64,000 nt of DNA from Hofstenia miamia (lineage: Eukaryota > Xenacoelomorpha > Acoela): assembly GCA_004352715.1 (NCBI GenBank), contig SCFE01000003.1, forward strand, positions 3,084,259 to 3,148,258. Reading direction: 5' to 3'. The first letter of the stretch is position 1; every line of letters begins with the position of its first letter. Below the pieces are notes generated by a model. That model was given only the letters and a program-made list of their open reading frames with translations, had not been told where the DNA came from and did no database searches. This document shows, piece after piece, positions 47,546-60,530 of this stretch. The translations under genes were made by a program, and so were the position numbers.

Positions 47546-50500
47546 AAGTAAATAGAACTTAATATTCTGATCCCACAAAACAATAATATCCACGTATATA
47601 TTTTTCAATAATATTCTATAATTTTGCTCACACTAAATTTAAATTGAATATTTTTTTATTGATTTGAGTATGAAAATCATTCTTGAAAGTTCTTAAAATT
47701 TTGTTATGAATTATTCTGAGATAAATTTGAATATAAGGTAATCAACGATAAGTTTGTTTTACAAAAGTTAAGTAATAGTAATAGTTCATGACATATTATG
47801 TCTAATATTTGAAAACTACTACAATTTTGCACAAAACTTCCATATCCAAAAGTTATGCATTTTTATATCAATTTTTTTATAACTATTGACAAATGTAATA
47901 GATAATAATGTCAATAAACATCACTCTAACAAAATATTTAAATTTGCAAATGTAGGTTCTGTAATAAGGCCACTTTTTAAAGCGGATTTCATTTATAATC
48001 AAATTTCTTAAATTTCAATTGAATGTTTTTGTCATTTTATAAGCAGGTAAAAATGCTTTGGAATTTGATGGAAATTTATATGCCATCAATAAAAATGTAT
48101 TGAGAAAATATTCAAGTTCGGTTTCTTTTAAAAATTTGAAGGTAAATTCTAATATCTAGGCCTACAAATGGGCCAAGAAATGGAATTTCTTTTAGGACCT
48201 ATTGCCCTCCTGCTCAGTAACCGCAAAGAGAACATTTTGTGGGAAGAACAATGGGCGTGTGAGAATACAAATAGTAGAAAGAAAGAGACTATTTGATTTC
48301 ATTAGTGATTTTTAAATATTTTGCTTTGTAATTTCAGTTTTTAGAGCTATTATCTGTGTTCCAAATTTTAATACATTTGTTTTTAAAAATAATTTTTTAA
48401 TTGTAGTATTGCAATGGCAAATACGTCTTGCTATATTTTAGCTTAAACAATAAATTACAAATTACGAGCAGATGCTTGCATTCAAAATTGTGTTCCTTAG
48501 TTTCAAGTGTGAGAACAATAACCGATTTTATGACTTTTGTATTTTAAGAAAAGTAAAAAAATATCAGGATTAAATCTTCTTTCAAATTAGAGATATAACA
48601 TTATTTCTAAATGGGTGTGATTCCTCAGAATTAATTAAGTTGTATTTGGGAATTAATTGCAATAATCTCTGAGTTTATTAAAGTAATTGTAGAGTTTATC
48701 ATTATATTCTATTCTCAACTCTTACATTCAAATTTATTCTTTTAATTTGAATTTTTATATTAGAGATAATTATAACTGCGAGCTTCAGGAAAAAATTCAT
48801 GTTAAGAAAGATTTTAGTTTCTTATCAAAATCATTTCCAAGCAATTGATTCAGTGTGTTTAAGTTAAATTCATGTGCTTAGTAGGTAATAGGCTCTATCC
48901 TTACATCGCTAAGAATTAAATGAATGTGGTGTAAACGCAGAAACAGTTTCAATTCAATTAAATAGCATTCATTCTCAAAATTGTGAAGGTTAAAGTTTTA
49001 TAATAAATTTGTTAAGTAAAACGGTGTTTGTTAAATGAAAATTTATGTTTTAAAAACTAAAAAAATTAAAATACAAATTTCGGTATTCTGAATAGAAAAA
49101 TTCAAATTTTCTTTAAAAATATCTGAGCAATTTAGAACAGTAAAGTTTACAATTTTTATGTACATGTCCGAAATTTTCAGAATCATTTCACTCAAGGAAC
49201 AATATCATAATGCATTTAATGGGCATTGCTGGACTCGGGTCATGTCCATCTGTGTGCTTTGGTTTATATCAGCTTTATCCTCAAAGTAATAAATATTAAT
49301 TTCTGGAATAGTGTTCTTTCAATCTATTAGATATCAGTCAGAATTTCATAATTATGTCTAAACTAGTGAATTTCTATTTATGGAAATGATAGTAACAGTT
49401 TATTTTAAACCTTTGTACATTACGAAAAAGTATAATGAATCAATTAAATTTTGTACATGTACATTTACTTACTTACTGACGATGTTTGTCAATTTCATGA
49501 CGCTATTCATGCAGACTACCAATTTGTAATTCTTAATATTTATCTTATCAAAACTATTACGAACAAATATTTTAATGTTTTTTATAAGTGTTGTGGGTGC
49601 ATGGTTTGACTGTTTTTAGTGTAGTTGATTGAAAAGAGATTGTGTGGTTTTCGTTTAATAGAATTGGTTGTATTCATGATTGGAGTTGGTGTACATTTCT
49701 GGTAGCATTTCTTCAAATATAATTATTTGCATTGAGAATTTTGATGCCAAACAAACTATTAATGAGCTTAGTGACAGTAACCATTTTACCAATTTCAGGA
49801 ACTGTATCATTTTATTTCTAATGCAAACACTAATTTTCAACTTTCTCTTCATAACACTTCGATCTTGTCATAACAGTTCTCAATTCGTATTAACCAATCA
49901 AATGTGTATGGTTTGCAAATTTCTGTGTTTCTTAGAAAATATACAAGCTGTTTGCCATTTTACAGTAAAATGATACAAATGTTAAAAGAGTTATTGTTCT
50001 ATTTTGTATTTCTTTTGACTAATGTATGTAGGATTCATTATAAATGATAGAGAACTGAGTTCTCTAACAGGATTTACTTGATATTGAATTGCTGAGCACA
50101 CTGTCATTTTTAAACAAAATTTAAAGTCATATTTAAATGATTTATCCTTGAGTACAGACCTTAATGAACAAGTAGTTAATTTCACTAATTACTGACAAAT
50201 TATTTTTGACCTCTAATTTCCAATAAACTTTCATGTATCAAATTTGTCGTCCTAAAATTAAACTTGTGAGAAAACAGACTTGTAAAATTATCGAAAACAA
50301 AAATTACAATCACCAGTGCAGGCTAACTCGGTAGACATTCCCATTATCTTTCTTAAATTGCAAAACTTACAATTAAATCTTATATATTTATTGAGTCAAG
50401 CTGCAATTTTTGCATAGAGAGTGTCACTAATTGTAGAACAGAGTTAAAGAAATGCCAATTTTAGTATTAACTTTTAACTAAATTTTAATGAGCAAAAATT

Positions 50501-51071
50501 AGAATGCTTTGCAAGTACCAAAAAAAACGTGTTTGGTAATGACAAAATAATTAATGAAAATTTTGGTATATTTACAAAATGTAAACCTGCGTATGTTTGA
50601 GGTTAAGTGATGTTGAAGGTTTTACTGAGCAATTAGCATGGATTTTCATCTGGAAAATAAATTTCAATTGGATAAAATCAAAATTGATGAAGTAGAACAG
50701 AACATAATACACATGTTAAAAAACAAAACGTGTGCTTTCATCAACTAAGTGACACAGATGGAAAACAAAAGAGCGTATGTATCAATATTAACTTTACAAG
50801 ATTAGCAAGCTAGCATCAAAGCCTTTTCTAATTTTTAAGTAATTCACATTAAAAGCATTTTAGTGTTTTTTGGAGTGGCTTCGCACCAATAGTAGAATGC
50901 AATACAACAAAGGTCAACCAATTGCCAAGAAATTCAAAAAGCAATGCAAATTTTGGGAAATGTGTTCTAAAATACAAATTTATAATTTTCCATCTTTTAC
51001 AAAAATAATCGAAGACTTTCAGTAACTTTCTACACTCAGATGTACTAAAAATATATTGAAAAACCATAGTT
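47546..51071. other. Non-coding stretch downstream of the GH172-like gene
   Basis: 3.5 kb of AT-rich DNA without a supported gene. The frames near 49655-49973 and 49991-50185 are short, AT-rich, and lack start context or domains. Confidence 0.5.
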
Positions 51072-53432
51072 TTACAGAATGTACATAATATCATAATGTA
51101 TATCTAGCCAATCGGATTCAGGGTATATTTGAACATGAATCTGATCTTCGTTTGCTATGGCCACTCTGTAGTCTGAATCACAAATGGAGTGAGAGTCACT
51201 TAAAGAACCATAAGGCATTAACCAATCAGACATAGCTTGGTTATTGATTACGACTTTTGCCCGAACATTCCATTGGCGAGGAACACAGTGAAAAGAACGC
51301 CTCAAAATTATAGAATGTGAAACATGAGGAGGCTTAAATGAAAATGAAATGTGATAAGGCGACTTAAAATTACAATATTTTACAACTAAATCATTTGGAG
51401 AAATTATATTTCCAGTATATTGCACGTTTGCTAATTGGTAGCATTCCACTTGCAGTTGATTCAATTCTTCAGTTAAATATTGAAATTTGTAACTTTCCCG
51501 ACTTCTCAAATCACTTACTATAATTTCACCAAGCACTGTTACCCTAGAACTGTCTTTTTTGGTATAATAAACAGCTAAGGTTGTGATAAGGTCTTTCTTA
51601 AAAGCCTTGTAATGCAAATATTCATTTAGATAAAGGTGGTCGGCGGCAATATGAGATTCACCCTCTAATATAATTCTTAAATGGGAATAGAATGGGACTG
51701 GACTACCATAGTGCAGACGATAATAGCGATTTCCAGACCAATGATATTTCTTATTGATTTTTGATTCATCTGAATTATAACAACCTGAAAATGTCATAAA
51801 AAGATTTTTTGCTCCGTCACATCCAGCAAATTCTCCAAAATAATCTTCAAGTCCTGTACCCCAAGAGATTGGCATTTGTAGTCCATCTGCATAGACAAGG
51901 ATATCCGTTTCTGTTGAAGATCGAACACTAATATAATCTGTAAATACAAAAAGTCCAGCTAAGAAACCAGATTTATCTTCCAAGTTCAAGATATCGAAAT
52001 ATCGATTACGTTCCAAGAATTCATAGTAATTTTGGTTAACATGAAAGTAATATGAAAAGGCATGAAGTCCGTCTACCTGAATTAAATGACAGATTTTGTA
52101 GTGCTGAGAGTTTGATAGCAACTTTGAAATTGTTATGGTTGCACGATTTTTAAAAGGCATAGAAAAATATAGATAGCCATAGTATCCCGCACTGTCTTTA
52201 GTACACTTAAAATCAAACCAAGAAAATCCAAATAGAGAACCACCAACATTAGTATTATCTCGAGTAGTTGCACCAAAAATTGCTGCCATTGAAACTTTAT
52301 CCCGATCTTCATTATCGAAGTTAAAAGAAATTTCAAAATTATCCCAGATTTTGACATCTTTGTTGTCAAACAGAATTTTTATATAAATTTTACGAATAAT
52401 TCCACTTTTTCTAGAATCAAATATAACTAATTCGTCACTGTGCAAATACTGGCACTGATATTGACCACAATCGATGGGGAAAACTTTGTTCATATGGTCA
52501 TGATAAGACGCCATTACACCAGAAAATTCAGTTAATGCGTGTCTAGACAAATTGCTTAATTGCGGATCTTGCATGACATCGTTGTATGATACTGCCACAT
52601 CTTTATTGCTGCTGATTTGCAAACCATTGATTAATGAATAAATACTGGCTAAAGAAGAGTGGCAAGAAAGGCTTTCACTAGAATTGGTGCAAGCCAGCAA
52701 AGCTGAAAATGTTTCCTCATGGGAGTCAAGAAATTCTATTGATTTGTCCATAGAGCCTTGCCAAACCTCGGCAGAGCTCTTATAGCACATGGGAAATTCT
52801 TGACAAGCACCAATCCGGGAGGTATAATCAAAAACCGGTTTGCTCACAGGGAACAGATAAGGATAAACTCTTCCGTTTAGTGAATTGTCTAAGGTTTTGA
52901 AATAATGCGTTTGTCCGTCCAAAATGATTGTATAGTGAAGTCGTCTACCTCGACGTCTTGATCCCATGATTCGGTTAATGCAACCAGAACCATGATGCTT
53001 GTAAACTAGCATTGATGTTAAATTATAATGCATTGCAAATGAAAAGTCAGGCTTTGGTACTACTATTGGATAATACCTACTAGCAGTTGTATGTTCCTGC
53101 ATGTGCATTATTGTAGGGGCCGCTTGCAATAAAAAATCACCGCCAAGAAAATTCGTCCCATTGATGTTACTAAGCATCATACAATGTGGATGATAGTGAA
53201 ATTGCTTTGTTTTGACACAATATCCATTTAAGCTACGCAATGAATGGTCAACATTACTTTTAGAAAATTCCTCTAAATCAAGAATAAATTTTCTGTAGAT
53301 ATATTCTTGTTCATGAAGATAACAGTAAACTCCAATTGTCAAAAGAATAATACATAATAATACATATGTGAGTATACGTACTTTTTTATCATGGCGGCGT
53401 CTTCTGGACAAACATAAACAATGAATTCTCAT
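51072..53432 (-). CDS. Type II membrane protein with DUF2961 (GH172-like) domain, 786 aa
   Basis: A single uninterrupted frame. The N-terminus is short, cytosolic and Arg-rich (SRRRRHDKKVR), followed by one membrane segment at residues 20-39 and a large outer domain, so the protein is predicted to face the outside or lumen. Domain signs: HHGSGCINRIMG (about 145-156, the family's GPG-I-RIW block), FGATTRDNTNVGGSLFGFSW and YLYFSMPFKNRA (about 420-430), and the hallmark SWGTGLEDYFGEFAGCDG with E529, close to the GTGTEDYF motif. It then has KYHWSGNRYYRLHYGSPVPF. Characterised GH172 enzymes act on fructofuranosyl and arabinofuranosyl sugars, with a Glu of this motif in the active site. The substrate here is unknown. 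The length fits, with extra N- and C-terminal sequence. The lack of introns is notable beside the spliced genes nearby. Family assignment is good; activity is inferred. Confidence 0.85.
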   Translation of the reverse strand: MRIHCLCLSRRRRHDKKVRILTYVLLCIILLTIGVYCYLHEQEYIYRKFILDLEEFSKSNVDHSLRSLNGYCVKTKQFHYHPHCMMLSNINGTNFLGGDFLLQAAPTIMHMQEHTTASRYYPIVVPKPDFSFAMHYNLTSMLVYKHHGSGCINRIMGSRRRGRRLHYTIILDGQTHYFKTLDNSLNGRVYPYLFPVSKPVFDYTSRIGACQEFPMCYKSSAEVWQGSMDKSIEFLDSHEETFSALLACTNSSESLSCHSSLASIYSLINGLQISSNKDVAVSYNDVMQDPQLSNLSRHALTEFSGVMASYHDHMNKVFPIDCGQYQCQYLHSDELVIFDSRKSGIIRKIYIKILFDNKDVKIWDNFEISFNFDNEDRDKVSMAAIFGATTRDNTNVGGSLFGFSWFDFKCTKDSAGYYGYLYFSMPFKNRATITISKLLSNSQHYKICHLIQVDGLHAFSYYFHVNQNYYEFLERNRYFDILNLEDKSGFLAGLFVFTDYISVRSSTETDILVYADGLQMPISWGTGLEDYFGEFAGCDGAKNLFMTFSGCYNSDESKINKKYHWSGNRYYRLHYGSPVPFYSHLRIILEGESHIAADHLYLNEYLHYKAFKKDLITTLAVYYTKKDSSRVTVLGEIIVSDLRSRESYKFQYLTEELNQLQVECYQLANVQYTGNIISPNDLVVKYCNFKSPYHISFSFKPPHVSHSIILRRSFHCVPRQWNVRAKVVINNQAMSDWLMPYGSLSDSHSICDSDYRVAIANEDQIHVQIYPESDWLDIHYDIMYIL

Positions 53433-56400
53433 GAATCTTGAAAATTTTACAACACAATATTTTCACAGTAGTGCTTCAACTAAAAACATATTAAACTAAA
53501 TTGAAAGATTTAACAGCACTAAATTAAAAATAAATATAGACGAACTATTTTCTAATAAGATTAAGGTTGCTAAAGAATAGGTCGTTTACATTTCAGGGTG
53601 AATATGGTTCTGTGGGATCATACATTACCGTGATTGGAACATGGAATAAGTGCTTGAAGGCACCAAGGTAATTGACAACAGACTAGTATTAATCGCTTTT
53701 CAATGTTTTTTTAATTTAGGCGGCTTATGTAAATCATACGACTACTACAGGCATTCAGGAGAAAATGCCCCACGCAATATTTGATGGGAGGACAATGGGA
53801 CCAAATCCTTATAAGACTACACACTATTCTTATAAATTGGAGGTTAAGTTTTATTATTTGGTTTATCTAAAAGTATAGATTAATTATTATAACACCTTAA
53901 ACATTAGGTGTAAAAAGATGCCCAATTAAGTTGTCTATTAGAAATTGCGTATTACAAAGAAATGAGGTTGCTGAACAAAAAGTCCAATTAAGGAAGGTTA
54001 CAAGAATTATATAAAATTGGGTGCTAAAACGGTAATATATTAATCATATAATAACATATAGACAAAATTTTTATTTATTTATACATATAAAATTTTGAAC
54101 TAATTTCTTAAAAATTGACATCATACATTAACTTTGAGTTTTTTTGGATTTTTGGTCATGTATCAGAGAATTTCATTGTTCTTGGATCATGTAATGATGT
54201 CAAATAACTTAGCATAAAAAATTACCTTACAATTTGACAGCATTTTAAGACTATATTGTGAAGTCTATTTGCTGTAGAATACCAAATATTTTCAAAATTT
54301 CAAAATCCAATGAAAGGGAAACTATGAAGTCGCTATGGCTACATATAATTTCGTACAGCAGGTTCATCCATGGATCTAGAATGGAACTGGATCTGAAAAT
54401 GCGAGTCATGGATCTTGTCTAGCCAAAATCTTAGGGCAATATTAGGGTTTACTAGAGTAATTAAAGGTAACTGCTGCTGAATTAGATGCTCAGACATTAT
54501 GTTGACAGTAATGCCATCGAAGTTATCTTTGCATGTGAACATATGTTGCAAACATTTCATGTGATCTGTTTTACTCATTTTTAGAGATCAGCGGAATAGG
54601 GGTTGGATATAATTACAGCAATTTAAGAGAACTGCAAGCAAATTGATTTATTTGAGCATAGCGTTTTAGTCTTTCCAAGCATCTTAGGGTATTTTGCTAC
54701 CTCTGATTCTTTAATGTGTGCAGCGTTGGTTCCAATTTGCATTTTGTAGTCAAGCGCATCCCTAACTAGGTTTTATATGTCTTTTGTAATTTAGTGAATC
54801 TAAATGATGTGAGTAGCTATTCTGGGGTAGCTGACGTTTGAGATAATTTTATACCCCATTGAGGTTTACCCAATAGAACTATGAAAATATTGTTTTCCAC
54901 TGCATAATTCGGATACAAATGCTGTAAAATCAAATATATGTAATTTCTTCCATGAAATATACAACTAATTGAATTGATATTTTTTCGATGTATATATAAA
55001 TACACAGACTGACTGTAGAATAATGCATTCATGTATAGAAGTAAAAAGCACAAGAATATGTCAATAATTCATTTGCATGTATTGCTGCAAAGTGTTTGTT
55101 CCAAATCTAATAATAACAGTGTCGGCGGAATGAATTTTGGTTGAGAGGGGGGAGTTGGCAAGCTACATTTATTATCCAACATATTAACTAACTGAGATGA
55201 CGTTAATTCATTAATTTATAAAATTTACGGAGATGTTTTTACTGAACCTTTGATTTTAGAGGGGCAACTGCCCCCTTTGCCCCCTAACCTCCGTAGGAAG
55301 GTGATCTAAGAATTGACTTATCCTATGTTTTTTGCATGGCTGTCAGAGAAATCCGTTGCTTTACGTTGATTTACTGAAGGAGTGACATTCCAGTTGTGAC
55401 CAACTTGAATGCCAAACAAGCTATGTAAAATTTTTAAGGCAACGCAGACATTCAAATGTTGTCCGTGCTTAGATTCGTTGGTAATTAGTTGCAAATTTGC
55501 TCGATATGTAACTTTAAGTTCAAGAAGTGATGCATTAAAGATCAGCTTTACTAATAATTAGCTTTTTGATAACAAAAGCAGCGATTAATTTAACATGATT
55601 GCCAGAATATTGACATGGAGTTTACAATTATCCAGACGTCTATGTATATTTCAGCAAAACCGCTTCGAACGGATAAAATTTATATGATTTTTTTTACAAA
55701 AATGTGTAATTTTTCTTCGTTTTTACCAACATTTCTGCATGTTATCCTCCTTGGAAATACCACTACATTGGATTTGGAACGGAATACCAATGAGCCCTAC
55801 ACATTTTGTTGTGCATTATTAATTTTGCTCATGTCGCTGACAAATGCAACTGCTTTTCGTTGACGACTTGCTAGTTCCAAAAATACGATCCATTGACACG
55901 TATTTTTTATAGTCAGCATCATCGGTAATTGACAAATGTCGTCTTAGGGCTTTGAGAGAAACAATGTGACGTCTCAGCATTATTTAAAATGAGATCTTGC
56001 TCACATAGTTATTTCAATGTTCTAAGTAAGGTTTTTATGATCTTTTCTATCAAATTTTCTCATGTCTAGTTTTATGAACCAATGATGTGATTTGCCGTTT
56101 AGCTTTAGATTACCATTGCAGTCTATGGAAGGTTTCTTATTTTTCAAAATATCATACGTCCTTCAATGTCACTTCTCCTACCAAATGTATCTTGAGTTTT
56201 TTGCTTTTGCTTAGGTAGTTCTTCAGAATCAGATTACTCAAATTGTCCCATTCCGCCAATTCAATCTCTGCTAAAATAAATGCTCTCTCTATGTATGACC
56301 AAGAGATAAATTTTGTTCTTTCCTCAGAACCGCAAGATAATATCGGGACAATAATTAAGGCCAGATGAAATCTCATCAGGGATGAGCCAGTGGGCTAATA

Positions 56401-56874
56401 TACTTCAAGACTACATAAGCTTTTATCCGAAACATAGTATGCATCCAGGTAAGAATTGTATGAAGGAAAGTGGAAACGTTGACCATTTTTACCAAATTCA
56501 GAACCCCGAAGGATTTGTGTGCAAACTAGTTGTAAGCGGATTGAAGAAATTGGACTCGACCCATATAATATTGTTAGCCTTCTGATTTAACACCACCCAT
56601 TTAAGGTTCTTAAAATTTTGACTCAACCCATATACATTTCTACGATTTCAGGCCAGCTCTTCCGTACTCTGAAATAAAAAAATGTAAGCAACACATTTTC
56701 AAAAAATTTCGTTTGATTTTTGAAATATGAATTTCCAAAACCTTTGAATGATAATCTATTCTCTGAAACTGTTTTGACTTTTGCATGAAGATGGTCTAAT
56801 ATACAAATGTATTTCTTGCTATTACTGCTGTTTTTTTGCTCTTATGCGTTATTTAAGTATTCATGACAATACAA
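53433..56874. other. Non-coding stretch upstream of the GH172-like gene
   Basis: Contains the presumed promoter of the minus-strand gene, but I see no clear TATA box. Several frames of 65-82 codons (for example 54817-55053 and 55615-55863) lack domains and are not called. Confidence 0.5.
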
Positions 56875-56980
56875 TAGGATTGCATATGGAAGTGCGATTC
56901 TCTTCCATTTCCACAACTATTCTTAAAAGATTTCCATAATTTCCATTAATTTCCACATCCTTCCATTACTCTTAAAGTTA
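56875..56980 (+). repeat. Dispersed repeat family W, copy 4
   Basis: Begins TAGGATTGCATATGGAAGTG and continues with repeated TTCCATTTCC and TTTCCAT words. Confidence 0.5.
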
Positions 56981-56981
56981 G

Positions 56982-57200
56982 TGATTAAGTTTTTGTGGGA
57001 CTAGATTCTTATTGGTTCGGACCCCTTTCAATCCTATAAAATTTTCTAGTCGAGAGTGCCATTGGTATCACTTATATTTTGATCAAAATTGGAAAAATTA
57101 TAAGTAACATTCTGAAATCCGTGGTTCCAGGTCCATCATTTTGGTCCAAGTCTCTGTGACAAAGACCAGTAAATCCCATGAGACCGAGTGGTCTAATAGA
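56982..57200 (-). repeat. Dispersed repeat family V, copy 3 (inverted)
   Basis: On the minus strand it contains GAACCACGGATTTCAGAATG and AATTTTGATCAAAATATAAG, matching copies 2 and 1 respectively. Confidence 0.55.
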
Positions 57201-57589
57201 ACCATACTAGTGGCTCGTCAAATTGACTATAATGTGAACAGAAATTACAGTTCAATTCAGATAGATGCAATATTTGTTTTTGCAGAAGCTGATAAGGTAC
57301 ACATAATGATGGCTTCAGCCTCAGCCAAGGCTATTTGAATTTAATATCTAGTCACTATTTCATTGAATTTCAGTTCTTTATCAAAATCAAAAAAATTTTT
57401 AATAATTTAAAGTCATATATGAACCTTAGCAACTTTACATTGCTAGGAATAGATATTCAATTTCAAGTTTAATACCAGATGGTTTTTTTCATTTTGATAT
57501 GAATTTTATATGAATTTTTTATTCAAACATTTAGTTTACATATATGTTGTTAGCTTATTAGGAATACAATCACTAATATTCATTGCAGA
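57201..57589. other. Non-coding stretch
   Basis: No supported gene. Confidence 0.45.
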
Positions 57590-57592
57590 GCT

Positions 57593-58276
57593 TAAAGAGA
57601 TGCAAAAATTTGAAATTCTTGTCCCCATAGACCCACAAATCCCCACATGGAATTTCTGAAATCACATCACAAATCCCCACATGGAATTTCTGAAGTCACA
57701 TCACAAATCCCCACAGGTTTTCTCGAAGTAGAAACCAAAAATGCAAAAAATACCAACGACATAAAACCATTACAAGCATGAAAAATCGTCTAATCGCTAT
57801 CCATGTCATCACTATCGTGGGCATCAACAGACTGATTCTCAGAAACAGTCTGACTGTCAGCAGGGTAGGAAAGTTAAGGAGACAATATCCTGCAAAATTT
57901 TAAAAGATTTATGTTTGGAAACGCGGTCATGATGAAGCTTCTAAAAAACATTTAGCGGGAGATAAAAAATATATATATGTATAGCATTAGGGTTTGCTTT
58001 TTGGCAAAAGCAAGTTTATATACAGCATAATCCACTTATTACGAGTTCTCTTCTTATTACGAGTAACATTTTCGTCTATAAATAAAGAATCATTTGGTCA
58101 TTTTTATGCAGTTTAATTAGCAGTTATGCCCTGTAATCACTGTAATCAAAATTTGATATTTTTTCTCTTCGACTCACAAATCCCCACAGAACCCACAACC
58201 CCCACTATTTGGACCCTCATCACACCGCATGTGGCGTCCTGTGGGTCCGTGCGGGTTGTGGGTCTGCATCTCTGAG
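57593..58276. mobile_element. Putative hAT-like MITE with internal tandem repeat
   Basis: The left end reads AAAGAGATGCA with GACCCACAAATCCCC nearby. The right end, inverted, reads CAGAGATGCAGACCCACAAC. Both ends are rich in CCCACA/TGTGGG words that are absent from the surroundings. The interior is non-coding. The flanks GAGCTTAA and GAGAGTTTAA are only loosely alike, so no target duplication is claimed. Confidence 0.5.
57634..57719 (+). repeat. 34-bp tandem repeat, about 2.5 copies
   Basis: The phrase CACAAATCCCCACATGGAAT starts at 57634 and 57668, and its beginning recurs at 57702. The period is exactly 34, with one A/G difference. Confidence 0.9.
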
Positions 58277-60530
58277 AGTTTAAATTTGGTAAGGCCCTCT
58301 TTTCAATAGATGTATTTCAACCCTGTCCTAAATTTGCCAGGCAAGATTTAAAGAAACATGTTAATCGTGTGATTGTTACTGAAAATTGTTAAGTTCTGCA
58401 CGTTATTATCACACCGACACTTACCGATTTTCTTGGACAATATCAATTACGGCACAGTACACGGCCGGTTTGGACCATTTACTACTCAGATTCCTGCTAT
58501 GTAATACATAGGCAAAATTGATGAATCTAAACCAATAGTACAATCTGTTTTCTGTAAAATTTGTAGGCCTAGAACCATAATATGTGACTTTGCCTTTGTG
58601 TGCACCAATACACAAAAAATGCAAAAATCATATGATCGTTAGATCAAATTCATTTTTATGAATTTTAATACCACGAAGATGGATGAAGACATGAGGCATT
58701 CAAGAATTACCTCTGTTAATAAAGATGGATTTTTCATCCAAACAGTTGACTACTGCACAGCCATAGGGCATACTTCTTAGCAGGGGATTTGTTTTTCATT
58801 CAATATGATGCTGAAAATACAATGTGCATCATGAGGCTTGAATGTTTGCAATTTTTTTTTGCTATCATAAAGGCACTGAATAAGAAACCTTAAATTATTA
58901 TAGTGACACAGAATATTTCAATTTTAATAAGAGCTCTGAATTGCAAAAATAAACGAAACGTTTAGGTTTTTATAACACCTGCATAAATATACAGATTCAA
59001 TAAATACAAATTAATGTTTTTTCTCTAAAACATGTAAATTTTATAAAATCTTGGCTAAAAGAGCTTCAATCTCCTATTTTTTATCATTAAAGTGTTTTAA
59101 TATATCAGCAAGATCGAATTCTTGAAGCTCTGCTTTCTGAAATGATAAGACCGATAAGTTGCAAATCGTGATGGGCTATTGATTAAAAAAGAGCATCAAT
59201 TCGTGCAAATGACAAAATGAAGAGACTCATTTAGAGCAAATACAGCAGCGATTATGTCACACGTTTCAATGAATATGCTTCCCCTAAGTAGAGCCCGCTG
59301 ATATATAGAAATTCGAAATTTGGATTTCAACTTTAAAAAAATCGGTATTAAGACATATTTTGTTATCCTAGTTCTTAGTTTTTTAAATATTTTATAAAAT
59401 ATTTTATTTCCAAAACGAAAAAATCAATGTTGGAAATCTAAGAGGAGTGGCATTGCCTCATGCCCTTCAAATATGCCAATATAATAGCTACCATGTCAAT
59501 AAATAAGTTTCTCCGGAAATAATGGTTTTTTATAACCAAAGGGCTAATTGCAATAATCGATTTCAGATGTGCGCGATTGATTGCAAAAGTGGAAATTCAA
59601 TTCTTCAATGTCCTGGTAAATAATAAAACAAAAGTAGATTAAGACATTTTGTAATTTGCTATCAGTAGGGCGATTATTTTTTTACAGAAAAAATTAGTAG
59701 TTTGATCACAGAAAAATAATGAAATCAAAATATCTTCAAACAGAGTAGGTATTGCTTAAAACGTGTTATAAAGTAGTTTACACATGACAAAATATTTTTG
59801 GGGTATTCAACGGAAAAACAACGATCCTTTGCAGAAAGTTTTAGGAGCCTTGAAAAACTTTATTCAAAAATGGAATCATAGCATCTAGTATTTTGTTAAG
59901 GATTTTTACAAAAAATAAAGAACTTTACGAATGAAATAGTCGGTTTTAACTATATTTTGAACTACAAAAAATATTTTTTACTTCGTTGTCCGTTTAACTA
60001 TATTAAGTTATTCCATGATGTAAAAATGTACACACTCACCATAAAAATATTTTTTGATCCACACCTCCGATACTACAGAAAAGTTCAGCACTATACTAAA
60101 ATATAGCTGTTTTCAATTGTTCTCAAGATATTTAATGTTTAAGCGCTTTCCACCATATGTCCAAAAACTTTTCCAATATTATGTGCACAGCTACTCAAAT
60201 AAAGTTATACTTCAACTATCGATCTGTCTCTTTCAAACATTGATAATTATTCAAATGTACATTTATTATCCAGTAGTCCATTTAAAAATACAACACTATT
60301 ATTTGTTAAAAGTTTCCCATATAATTGGATGACTAATTTTTTGATAAAAAAATTTTTGTTCTTGATCTCATGTCTATATTGATCTGTCTGTGGGGAAATA
60401 CTTGTAGTACACTTTCAAATTTTTGAAATCTTCGGCGATATAACTAAATTAAAAATGGCTAAGCCTAGGGTTTTGAAAGTGCTTCCTCAAATTGTTAACT
60501 TTTATGTACAGTACTTTATAAAAGCATATA
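58277..60530. other. Non-coding stretch
   Basis: AT-rich, with no supported gene or element. Confidence 0.5.
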
